A stretch of DNA of 64,000 nt, taken from positions 34,538,918 through 34,602,917 of the forward strand of contig CP136062.1 in NCBI GenBank assembly GCA_032622095.1. Reading direction: 5' to 3'. Source of the stretch: Siphonodentalium dalli (lineage: Eukaryota > Mollusca > Scaphopoda > Gadilida > Siphonodentaliidae). This document shows, piece after piece, positions 45,819-57,497 of this stretch (positions are counted from its first letter, which is position 1; each line of letters opens with the position of its first letter). The notes beneath the pieces are model-generated. The model saw nothing but the letters and a program-made list of their open reading frames with translations. It ran no database searches and was not told the origin of the DNA. The position numbers and the translations under genes are program-made.

Positions 45819-48800
45819 TCAGTAACTTGAGCTGAAGCTGTGATTGCTGTGATCCGAATTGTCCTGAAATTATTAAAATAAAAGCATGAATAACTGCCTC
45901 CCAATTATATTGTTTCCGAACATACCTCACCAAAAAACTCACATAGCTTACATTCATAACTATAAAAACATGACATTGATGTGATTATTTAGGTCTATAT
46001 GTAAAATGGTCTATGTGAAATTGCTGATCTTAAGTATAAATGATGTTCCATATTAGTATTCAAATGATTTATCCATCTAATCGAAGTTGATGCAATTAAT
46101 CAATTAGTCGATTAATCGGGAAAAAGTACTACCTACTAACAGCAGTGCCATTTCACGGTCTTATTGTCACATAAAATTTAATAGTGAACATATATTAACT
46201 TGTTAAAGCCTTATTGCATTGTTCCTTTAACCATGCCACTGCTATCAGTAATACACGGGAGGTGAACTCCATGACCTGAACCGAACCAAATGTATGCATG
46301 TGTAGGCACAGTTTCTTTTATGCTGATCATCAGACATGAAGTGTCGCTGCCGACTGAACACTGTCTAGTTTGGTGTGACACAAACGTCTCACTGTGGCAC
46401 ATGTATGATGCAAGAACATGGCTTCAATGATAATCGAAACATAATTTGCGACAGGCAAGCTGGTGAAGTCAACTAACAGAATAGCATATAATACCCGTTA
46501 TTAGCTGTTATGGTCGATGTAATTACAGGCTATATATTTTCTTGGAAAGATAGTAAAATTGAATGCTTACAACAGATGATGACTCTTGCACTCTTTGAGA
46601 TTTTGTCCCCTGATCTCGAAGCCACTTGGCAGCAATAGTTTTAAATTGACCATCTGTCATGGTAGACGTCTTTGGCAACTTCCTAACTGCTTCTGAAATA
46701 AAATTTATATGGAATGTTACACTTTAATCTAATAAAATTGAAAATATTCACTTTAATTCCAATGCATAACAGCAAAATTGCACGGAAGGACAACATGCAT
46801 CAATTTTAAAAATTTCTTTGGGGGCAATTGTTCATATATGGACATTTAGATTTGCACAGGTCAAAAAATATTCAGTTACCAAAGCCTTTACCAATTACAT
46901 TCAACCGGGATAACCACCAAAGAATAGAATGCACTACAGACATTTATGGTAGTTACATTGTCCTATAAAATGAGTTCATGAAACAATGTCAATTTGTCAA
47001 ATTATTATCGGCTATCACATGAACTGGCTTCATTTTATTTACACAGAAAACAAATTGGCAGACCCTATTACGACTGCACATGGACATCAATTGTGACTTG
47101 AATCTAGTATTAAAAATTGGTTTAGAGATTGTTTTGGAAACTGACAGTGCGAGCACGATAGTATCTGTATAACTCTCCATGACCCTACATGTGCTCATCC
47201 CACAGATAACTGAATAAACTACTTCATTTTCCAACTGATGCATCATTAAAGAAAGCTCCTGCGTCAGTGCATTCTCTTATATATTCTATGACGCAATTGA
47301 TGCAAACTTCTCACTGTGGCACATGTAATACTAATGTGTTGACGAAAGAACATGGCTTCAACGATATACAAATAATTATTTGCGAAAAGGCAAGCTGGTA
47401 ATGTCAACTATTTGAGAGAATGCACTGGCTTACAGGGTCATGGTAAATATTGTTATGCCATAGGCAAGGCTCCTTATGGCGCAGGGTCTCCGCTAAATTT
47501 CAGGATGTCATCATGGGAGGGTTAGAAGCTCATTTTCAAAATCAATGCCATATATTGGAAATGGCTACCAAGCATGTTTGGGTTAGACAGAATTGACTTA
47601 CTTTGCAATGCACCAATTATCCTAGGATAATTGCTGCCGAACCGGTGTTTTCCTGCTTTCCCAACGCCAGTCCAATTGATTGTTCCTGCCAAAGATTTTG
47701 TGAATGTCAATTTCATCATCTCATAAACTATTTGCCGGTCGTCTGTCCCGCCTGCAAATCGATAACGACTCACCTGAAATTAGAATTTCATAAGCATGGA
47801 ATAGGTAAAAAAAAATATTTATATATCTCTGTATATACTTGTGTGGGTAAAATAGTTAGGTGGACAGGTAGGGTAGATATGACGCTTTTATATTTTCAGT
47901 TTCCAAAATACTTAGTTAACTCAAATGATGTGACATTACCATTTATGCACATTTCTGTTGTAGAAAAGTATCATTCTCAATCATGCAGCATGTAGTGAAA
48001 ATATAGAGCAAATAACAGTTAGTATTAGGGCGGTATGCCAACTGCAGGAATGTAGCATCCTACTGCGTTGCCGAAAATATCAAGCAACGCACCATGACAC
48101 TCGACCGTGACACTCCATAGAGAACTATGCTCAATTGTACATAGTAACTTCTCGATTTGGGATGCAATTATCGGAGATAAAGTAACGAAAATGATTTTTT
48201 CCTTCGAAAGTCACTGAATTTAATCAATATATAATAATGGTAGTGTGTGTTGTTAGTTTGAATTTAAGAATTGTAAAAATAACTACTTTGAGCAAAATTA
48301 TCCTCAATTTCTATTTGATAGCCCTACCGGAGTGTTTCACATCACATTCATACTGTCTTTTCTATAAATTTTCCTATCAAGAATTGGGTTAGTACAAACA
48401 TCACACCATGACTGTTCACATCTATTATATATCATATAAATACATCTACAATCTTTTATACCAAAAATAATTTCAGTTGTAACAAGTGGCCCACACAATA
48501 TCAAGGTTGGCGTCAACAGGTTTTTGTAGGGTCAGTCGTGGACCGGAAACTGTCAACATAGAATTTTTGTGTTGGCCTTCGTATCAAAGCTATCAGGTTG
48601 AAGACGGGTATTTCCAGATTATGTTGATATGCCACTGAATGACATTTTTCAACTAATTTAGATATACAGATGCAATCTGGCAGCAATATATTGTTTGAAA
48701 ACATGTTACATAAGTGTCGTAATTTTGGTGAAATGTATTGTATCATCATGACTGGTCTTGGGAATTCCTTTTCTGATATACGAATGTATATTTGTTTAAT

Positions 48801-51800
48801 TTAGTGCAAATTACTATATACCCCCCCCCCCACTTGGATTTTTACTATTTTACTCACCAGACTTTTAAAAGCTGCCTTAGATGCCAGGAGCTCTTCGAGA
48901 GATTTCAATTCCTCAATGGAATTTGCTGGCAGTGGTATGTTTACGTCTGAAGGCCCGGTCTATTAAAATAAGAAAACAGTTTCAAAATTACCATGTATAT
49001 TTAAATAGATCATAATTCCTGAAAAACGATGTTTAAGAACAATATATTACATTCTTTAATAATCATTTTGGAGGCTCAAGTGTCACTAATTGATAATGTG
49101 TCACTTCGATTAAAAAAAGATTAGTATGTGGTTCCTTTTAGAGCAAAATTTAATAATTTGGTAATTGTTTCTAAAATTATAATCTGTAATGAAAGCCATC
49201 CAAGCCTTTAAGTTCCACAGATATAAGGAGAATCACTGCAGTTTATTCTCAATTTTTCATGCCTACAAACTGATTGCATGCGTCACTGTGTAACCTGCGG
49301 TACACACTGTTGAATCGGTAACCTCATTGCAGTGTTAAATTGGAGGTTACCACAGTATAACACCACAGTATTACGGTATTACCATGGTGACGCCACATTA
49401 GAGGCGGTCAATTATTTTAAGTATAGCTGTAAAAATAATCATTCTGATATTTATTAAATATTTATGGACATCATGGAATTGAACTTGGCGTAACACAACC
49501 ATGTATAGGCTGCCGGCTTCAGAAATAATCAAATCTTGGTTGTGTGCATTTAAAAATAACTCTTGGATCTGTCAATGAAGAGTTGTGAATATGGGGACGT
49601 GCTTTCTTGCACCTTCAGTACAATAATATATGTATCATTTCAAAAATATTTTACATGTACATACCGGGTATGAAAAATTGCCCTGAGATTTGGCAACCCA
49701 TATGTATTAAATATAATTATTTATTATCTAACTTAGCCCTTGTATTTTCTTATTTTTTTGGTCATAAACTTATGAGTCGTATTAATTTTTGCTTAAATTT
49801 GCGCACCGATGAGTACTTTTTTTCAAATCTATTCATGGAATTTGAATTTCACATCTGGATCAATCGGCAGGCAACCACCTTAAGATTTACTGCTTAAATA
49901 TTATGGAACGCTCTACATATGCATATCCGGATGGCTAGGAAATGAAAGAATATTAAAATTTAACATTAAAATTGACAGACCCATCATTCTGAAATTTTAC
50001 AGACATGGTTGAATTTCAAAAACGCTACATGAAAAACATTGCTGCCAAAAGCAATGTTAGAAATTGTTCTGTAGAAAAGGAAACAGCAGCACTAAATTTT
50101 CTTACCACATCACGTTGATCAAGCAAAATCTGTTGATTTGCTTCGATTCTCTCCATTTTTTGCAGAAGCTCCTGCTGTGCTGCCACCATCTTTATCATCA
50201 ATTCTGTAAGGAGACAGAAATAATTACTGTATTAGTCACCATATATGATAACAGACTCAAAATAATAAACATGATTTGTCAAGCAACTGACATGAGTGTT
50301 TCACAACTTCAAAATACAAACCAGGAAAAGTCCTTCTTGCTCTGACATGCCCGTTGGTTGTGGAACAAGTACTGACATATGGCAATACAGTGATATTAAA
50401 TTGTGAAGAGGGTAACATTGCGACCAGCGATTTCCTCTGTGGAATGACTAATAATAGCATCCCAGCATGGGAACATTGTTTCAGCATTGGGAAAATCGCA
50501 TTGAATCAACTTGGGTGGTTTCAGTCGGTTTGACATTGTCCCGATGTCAAATTATAGACTTTCTAACCCAGAAATGTCGAATTTTGACAATGTTTCAAGG
50601 TTGAAACCTGACTGTTGGATCAACGTTGTTCTGTGGACAGAAACCAAAAGTGAAACATTATGAAATCTAACTGTTAGCGTCCCTTCCATTACACATGTTC
50701 TATTCACCAAACTGCAGTGTAGTGATTGCAAGTTAAAAATATTTCTATTCTATTGGGAAATGAAGGATAAAAGTGTTGTGAGATATATTCCCGAGTCTAA
50801 GCTGTGAGCTTTCAGTCAGAACTTGATTGTATTCATTCATGTATTAAATTATATGGCTTTATTAAAGTGGAGTATGATTCAACTCTGCATCTGAGGTACA
50901 TTGAGGTACCCACAAAAATGGTTTCAAATTAAAGTATTGTACAGTGAATAATCATGCTAATTTTATATTTACCTCGAGTAGAGATCTCTTCAAATGGATT
51001 ATTCGACGTTGCTGACGTTGCTGGTGGGGGCAGGTTTTCAGCAGTCTGTGTCTTCTTCTTGAACGGGTTTGAAACCTTGGGAGGTGGTGGCTGTTTTGTT
51101 GCTTCGTCATCTGATTCCTCGTTTGATTGTATTCGTGCTGTCCTCTTTCTGCAGTATAAAATATCACATGTACATATTGTAATTTGATATCACGTAAAAT
51201 TATTGGCCGAATAAAAAATTAATTAATCAATCACAATTAGTAAAATTTGTATAGATAAACTCCATAATACAGCCCCTGTAACGCATTGCTGATGATATCT
51301 GATAATATGCATACGAGATTACACCCAAACTCCTACACACGATTTGTGACATGACATGTGAATTTAAACTGCCATCAGCATCAGGTACCGGTATGTTTAC
51401 CGTATACAGTGAAACCTCTCTAAACCAAATATTTATTTCCTGACATTCCAATATACATGTATTAACATTAACTGAATATAAACCTTTTAAATGAGTAATA
51501 TTTTATGCTGAAAGCTGGTACAATCTGCATACAGCCTGTTTATAACTGCATCCGGATTGTAAGTTGAACCAGGGTCTGCCCAGTTAAGAAAACACTTACA
51601 TTTGCATAAACTGCAGTTCTATTACTGTCAGTTACAGGTATCATCAATTACAGATTAGAGTTTAATGTGAATAAATTTTGTAGCTCGTTGACAGTTTTCA
51701 TTTTGATCGAACATTTAGGAACATTTACACAAGTCATTATGCCAATTTATTCAACCCAGGTTGTTTATACCAGACATTATTCAGTTTTTCCGTGTTGAAT

Positions 51801-52633
51801 TAAGCAATGCATTTACATCTTTAATTCTTAACTAACCGTTTCCGCAAGGTTGATATCTCATCAGCATCTGTGCCGACATCTGATCTCGTTTCAGATAGCA
51901 TGTATCTATTGTAGACTCTGTCATAGTCACCTATAAAATAAATCTACATGTACATGACTGGGAACATGCACCAGAATTTACAACAATTGTGTTGCATCAT
52001 ATGCATGTCAGATGTACCATAGAACTATAATTACTTCCATATATGTATTACAATCAAGGCTTATTGGACAAAAGATGTGCTTACAATAGTTTTAAATAGT
52101 AGGTCATTAAATTAATAAAGATACCGATACATGTTATGTATACATACCGGTAGTCATACTGGTACATAATTGTACACGTGGATGACATGTTTTAAATAGA
52201 GGATCAGCAAACGTACAAGACAATAGTGAAATCGTTTTGACTTATGTAAATTACATGGTATTCATGTTCATGACATACCGGTATACGTGTACATGTATAT
52301 GGTATATTATATTAAATCACTGAAACTACATGTGCATGCATTTGCTGTTATTCACTATGTCGATTAACCATTTTTATAGAATGGGCTCTAGGACTGGTTA
52401 ATACTTATATGATGCATGTAAATAAAATTTCAAACCTGTGGTGTACAGTATCTTGACAGGTTGTCTGGTCCAATTAGATTGCACTGGGGCATGTTGTTTG
52501 GCTCTCTTTGTTGCGTCAGTACCAGAACACGGCCAATAGGATTGACCTTCCTCTGCATCATACCAGACTGAGCTGATTATTGCCGAGTAGCGTGTTGAGC
52601 CATTTACAAACTCCACCAGCATGTATTTCTTAT
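45819..52633 (-). CDS. accessory transposon protein with DUF4806-like C-terminus, eight coding exons
   Basis: Minus-strand exons: 52633-52436, 51930-51837, 51148-50973, 50203-50106, 48959-48858, 47773-47602, 46692-46571 and 45863-45819. Every intron is GT-AG and every phase matches, giving 334 codons and a TGA at 45821-45819. The N-terminal domain (KYMLVEFVNGS to about residue 95) precedes a basic LRKRKRTAR patch, a Pro-rich acidic linker, a coiled coil (about 155-187) and a C-terminal domain (about 195-310, LPANSIEELKSLEELL, RFAGGTDD, NWTGVGKAGKHRF) resembling DUF4806. The first exon, ending in phase 1, is not found upstream of 52633. Such proteins accompany EnSpm-type transposases in animals, and one lies upstream here. 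DUF4806 is named from memory. Confidence 0.8.
46365..46490. repeat. intron repeat shared with 47300-47420
   Basis: CTCACTGTGGCACATGTA, GAACATGGCTTCAA, and GGCAAGCTGGT(G)AA plus GTCAACTA occur in both introns. The copy here lacks the flanking hairpin arms. Confidence 0.7.
47265..47440. repeat. intron repeat with MITE-like arms
   Basis: GTCAGTGCATTCTCTTATAT at 47265 is mirrored by GAGAGAATGCACTGGC near 47415. The centre carries the same block as 46365-46490. It is a diverged relative of the 6.9 and 7.9 kb MITE hairpins. Confidence 0.65.
49283..49394. repeat. imperfect foldback in an intron
   Basis: GCGTCACTGTGTAACC and GGTAACCTC on the left are mirrored by GGAGGTTACC and ATGGTGACGCC on the right. 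A small MITE is likely, with no target duplication seen. Confidence 0.5.
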
Positions 52634-52849
52634 CTAAAACCAAGCAAAAGAAGCATATGAAAAATTCCGGAATTACATTCATTACAAGTCAGAATAAAAG
52701 GTATTCACTATTCAGACCATGTTAAAACAAATAAAAACAAAGGACCATAATGAGCAATCCATATAACTATAACTGCTGTTAAACTACCGGTGGGAATACG
52801 GAACCCAAATTCGACCTGTGATTTCAAATGAGTAATCCATATATCAAAT

Positions 52850-53728
52850 TTGAAAACAATCTGAAGTAATCATTCGGAAACCAAAATAATTGTCAAATTC
52901 TGAGTCGACAGGGCCATAACTCTGCCAAAAATTGGCACAGACCCTGAAACTCACATACCAATATCATTTCATTCAGTTCGGACTTACCAAAGTTATTATC
53001 GGGAAATGAAATTGTGTACAAAAAGGGCCTTAACTCTGGTGAACAAGAGCTACGCTGGGCGTGCAAAATACGCCCTCTCTGGGGAAAATTGGCGGATGGA
53101 ACCCAAATTCGAACTTGAGCTGTCTTTTCTCCTAATAAACCCACATACCAAATTTGATTGAAATCGGTTCACTCTAACTAAAGTTATCATCCGGACAACA
53201 AATTTCAGAGATTTTCTAAGTCAAATTACGTCAAAAAAGGGGCCATAACTCTCGCTGTATTTCGATATATGTAATCCACAAAAAAACGGGTTTTGCGTAT
53301 AAACATTCCAAAATCGAGTTATCATCCGGAAACCAAAAAACATAAGAAAAAGGGGCAAAAAATGGTCGGACAGAACCCAAGTTCGAACTTGACCTGTTTT
53401 TTTGGTGGGAGAAAGTAATATAGCAAATTTGGATTCATTCCGAAAAACTATACTAAATTTATTATCCGGACAACAAATTTCAAGGATTTTCTAAGTCAAA
53501 AAACGTCAAATAAGGGGCATAAGTCGCATAATCCGGTGAAAATTGGCGGGCGGAACCCAAATTCGAACTTGAACTTACTATTCGGCTAATAAACCCACAT
53601 ACCAAATTTTATTAAATTTGGTTCACTCTAACTAAAGTTATCATCCGGAAACCAGGTTAACGGACGCCCGGACGGACAGACAGACCAATACTATAATACG
53701 GCCGTTTTTTCAAACGGGCGTATAAAAA
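52850..53728 (+). repeat. internally repetitive dispersed repeat (GGGCGTATAAAAA family)
   Basis: ATCATCCGGAAACC/ATCCGGACAACAAATTTC followed by TTTCTAAGTCAAA, then AAGGGGCCATAACTC, then GGAACCCAAATTCGAACTTG is a cycle of about 140-270 bp repeated four or five times. A core running from AACAAGAGCTACGCTGGGCG (53040) to ACGGGCGTATAAAAA (53728) is shared with 43808-44061. Near the end are CGGACGGACAGACAGACC and TATAATACGGCCG. Confidence 0.8.
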
Positions 53729-54458
53729 TGGCAGGCTAATTCGAACCTGTATTTTGTGCTAGTAAACCGACATACAAACTTTCTTTCCATTCAGCCTTAC
53801 TGAAGTTTTCAAGATGATACCAGTATACCAGTAGACGCACAAACAAATAACAATGTTTTTTTTCTTAAAAATTGGTATACATGAATAAAAACCTCCCTAT
53901 CAAGTTGAACAAGTTGTACGGTAATTGAGTTAAAATTAAGAGAAACGATGTGTTAATGACACCCGACATAAATAAGTTTAATTTGGATGAGGCTGTAGAG
54001 CATGCCCACATACATGTACATGTATTTGAAGATGGCTTAGATGCAAAGATTTAGTCTTCATTGAAACATGTGTGCTGTTCAATGTCTCTGATGCCAGATA
54101 AAACTGTACCAGGTACAACTGTGGGAAGGGACCAATACTACCCTCTGATTTTGATTTTGGGTGGTACAATTATATACAGACAATTGGAGAAACAAATGCT
54201 AATCTCAATATTATGGCTTATCGCCTTAAATCATTTGTATGGAAATCTTATGCATGGATCAGAGATATCTTAGAAGATCGATAGTCACATTTACAACAGA
54301 ATCGCTCACATGTAATGTAGACACCAAACATTGCAATTTGTTGGCACACTGCCAGGCAATAGAATATACACTATGTTTTACTGGTATACATGTATCCTAA
54401 TGAAATGGAAAAAGAAATAATTTTCAGTTTCATAATTTATTCCATTGAAAGCACGATA
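53729..54458. other. intergenic/intron, nothing recognised
   Basis: No supported exon. The missing first exon of the accessory gene could lie here or further upstream. Confidence 0.35.
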
Positions 54459-55046
54459 TTAAAGGGGTACTGTACGCCATTTTCAATAAATTTCCGGTGA
54501 TAACAACGATCTAATATCGATAATATATAGAAACATAAGTAATTTGAGTCGAAGATGTATTCTGTAAACACTCAGGTTAATAGGCTATCTTAAAATCAAA
54601 GTTAATAATTTGATATAAATTGAATTTATGACTGGAGCCATAAAATGGCGTCAATTAAATTACGAATTTCCGTGTACAAAACGTAATCAAATTAATTGAG
54701 GGATACTGGATTGGTAAACCGATCGCACACACGATCATTTAAAACATTATGATGATACGGGGAGAAAACTCAAGCCACTCACTCACTAGTGACAATACAA
54801 TAACTTAAATGAGTAGATGGGACTAGTATGCATATAATATAACTTTTATTTGATACATTTGGTTGAAAACTGTACAAGAATTACTCGACAACGACAATTT
54901 GTATTTTTGCATTCCGTTAAATTTGCCATCTGTAACACTACTTCGTACTCAACAGACTTTCAAATAATGGAAAAAGTGTTACCTTATTCTCCGACTCGGG
55001 GATTATAGAAACCAAGAACAACATTTTGGGTACAGTACCCCTTTAA
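54459..55046. mobile_element. TTAA-flanked MITE, copy 1
   Basis: The 588-bp element starts TTAAAGGGGTACTGTACGCC and ends GGGTACAGTACCCCTTTAA, with TTAA at each end. It is non-coding. A second copy in the same orientation lies at 56844-57443. Confidence 0.85.
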
Positions 55047-55095
55047 GCAACAAATAAAAGATAACATATAATGTACATGCACACGTAATAACATA

Positions 55096-55466
55096 CCCCG
55101 CTGGACAAAACAAGTGTCCATTGGCACCACGGTGTATTTGCCGTTCGGTCGCGGTGTCAGAGTTTGTAACTGCAGTTGAGCACCGCGGCCGAACGGCAAG
55201 TACACTGCAGCCGAGCGACAAGTACACCATGGCCGAAAGGCAACTACAACGCGGCCGAATGGCATGTACATCGTGGTTAGATTTCGGGTTTGTATCATCT
55301 TTTTTTCAGTTTAATGAACAAACACTGTGGCAACTACACCATGGCCGAATGGCAAGTACACCGCAGCCCAACTGTTGTTAGCTGGTGGAGCCGCAGTGTA
55401 GTTGCATTTCGGCCGCGGTGGCAACGCTAACCGCGGTTAAGTGGACACTTGTTTTGTCCAGCAGGG
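55096..55466. mobile_element. TA-flanked MITE carrying a GGCCGAA minisatellite
   Basis: Inverted ends CCCCGCTGGACAAAACAAGT and ACTTGTTTTGTCCAGCAGGG are flanked by TA at 55094-55095 and 55467-55468. The interior has about ten units of roughly 24 bp with GCGGCCGAA(T/C)GGCAAGTACAC in both orientations. ORFs crossing it are repeat artefacts. Confidence 0.85.
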
Positions 55467-55533
55467 TACAGTATAATCATAACATGATAAAAGTTCATCT
55501 TTTAAAGAGAATGCATCATTATTCTCAAGCTGG

Positions 55534-55888
55534 CAGGGGCGCCGGAAGAGGTGTGCAGCTGGGGGGGGGGGGGGCGAGCGGGGGCAGGACTTGCCCTTTT
55601 TCTGGAGACAGAAAATGCTTTTTGTGTGTTTAATCTCGCGTTTTTATAGCAAAATGTGACTTTTTTGGTCCAAATACCAACAATTTCACAAGGAATATTA
55701 ATTTTTTGTCAATTTTATCACAAAACAGCCATAAAAACCGACAAATACCATTAAAATAGGGGTTTTTGCCACAATGAATTTATGTTTATTTTCCCGAGTT
55801 TGCGGAGAAAATGCCATTTTTTTGCGGAAAAGTGCCATTTCTGTAGGCTCTGCCCCCCCCCTGCCCTTGGATGCTTCCGTCACCCCTG
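55534..55888. mobile_element. hAT-like MITE with 8-bp target duplication
   Basis: The terminal repeat CAGGGGCGCCGGAAG (right end CTTCCGTCACCCCTG) lies between perfect 8-bp copies of CAAGCTGG (55526-55533 and 55889-55896). The CAGGGG end and 8-bp duplication are hAT features. The interior has G- and C-runs near both ends and no transposase. Confidence 0.9.
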
Positions 55889-55896
55889 CAAGCTGG

Positions 55897-56843
55897 TGAT
55901 GTCTTTCCAATATTGGGCCAATGTACTTAGTACATTTATTTATTTAAGTTTGTACTGGTATATCGGATGAATCTGATCACATTATGTTAAATATACATGT
56001 ATATTATACTAGTATGTACTAGTATGTACTAGTAGTTAAAATCAGCCCATAAACTTGTTGTAAAATATGAATTTGAAATGAAATTATAAATGAAAATTAC
56101 ATACCGGTATATACGGTACATATAGATGTAAATACTCAGATAACATGCATTTTAAAAATTAATTTTCCGAAAATTTTGCATTTTATTTAATTTTGGATCC
56201 CACATTAAAATTAAAGACATACATGTAGTATGGACTTGTTCGAGGGGCGTGAAATTGATAAGTTAGTACCCAGTCGCTATGCTGACCTACATGTACCTGT
56301 ATGTGATTTAGCATTCTACCAAAAATCGTGGAATAGTTCAAAGAAATCGACCATGCAATGCCATAGAAAATGCTCGTTTGAACTAATCTCAATTGTAAAT
56401 ATTTACAATTCGGGGCGTAAATATCCAACATAAACACAAATGTTATCGCCATCGAGAGTCATTGTATGTAATTGATATATAAGAATGACGGAGTGTGTTC
56501 TATAGAGAATAATATTCATAAAAACTACTTTTGAGCAAGTTTTAATCTCAATTTCTATTTGATCACCCTATTCGAGTGTTCCTGTTGATGGCAAAATTTT
56601 TATTATTTACTTATTTCAGAAGTTATTTAATCAACATTAATTGAAACTAATTAAGCATTTATCACCAAATTCGGATGCCGCATGTGGCATATGACAATCG
56701 ACAGCTGGTGGTTATTGAGATTCCAATCTGATCATTTTCCTCAATTTTACATTATAAAACCACATTTTTTATGCGAATAGTACATACATGTACATGTATA
56801 TGGAAAAATAACATGTGACATGACTTTTCATTACTGACTACTG
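55897..56843. other. intergenic, nothing recognised
   Basis: No supported exon or strong repeat. Confidence 0.4.
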
Positions 56844-57443
56844 TTAAAGGGGTACTGTACGCCATTTTCAATAAATTTCCGGTGATAACAACGATCTATT
56901 ATCGATACTATATAGAAACATAAGTAATTTGAGTCGAAGATGTATTCTGTAAACGCTCAGGTTAATAGGCTATCTTAACATTTAATAATTTAAAAGTTAA
57001 TAATTTAACATAAATTGAATTTATGGCTGGAGCCATAAAATGGCGTCAATTAAAATACGAATTTCCGTTTACAAAACGTAATCAAATTATAATTGAGGGA
57101 TACTGGATTAATAAACCCATTGCACACACGATCGTTTGAAACATTATGCTTATACGGGGAGAAAACTCATTCGTTGACTGGTGACGATACAATAACTTAA
57201 ATGAGTATATGGGACTACTAATACTATGCATATAATATAATTTTTATTTGATTCGTTTGGTTGAAAACTGTACAAACATTACTCGACAACGACAATTTGT
57301 ATTTTTGCATTCCGGTAAATTTGCCATCCGTAACACTACTTCGTACTCAACAGACTTTCAAAGAATGGAAAAGTTGTTACCTTTTTCTCCGACTCAGGGA
57401 TATAGAAACCAACAACAACATCTTGGGTACAGTACCCCTTTAA
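56844..57443. mobile_element. TTAA-flanked MITE, copy 2
   Basis: About 600 bp, very similar to 54459-55046 with the same TTAAAGGGGTACTGTA / TACAGTACCCCTTTAA ends. It ends about 55 bp 3' of the transposase stop codon. The longest ORF over its right end (57248-57568) is a shadow. Confidence 0.88.
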
Positions 57444-57497
57444 TATGTAATAAAACAACAATTAATTTAAATACAAATGTACATGTAGTAATAACAT

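Noticed and set aside
52398-52682. 94-codon ORF starting at 52682
   Set aside because: The part above 52633 is intron with a pyrimidine-rich acceptor; the exon starts at 52633.
55121-55381. 86-codon ORF
   Set aside because: It lies in the GGCCGAA minisatellite of a MITE.
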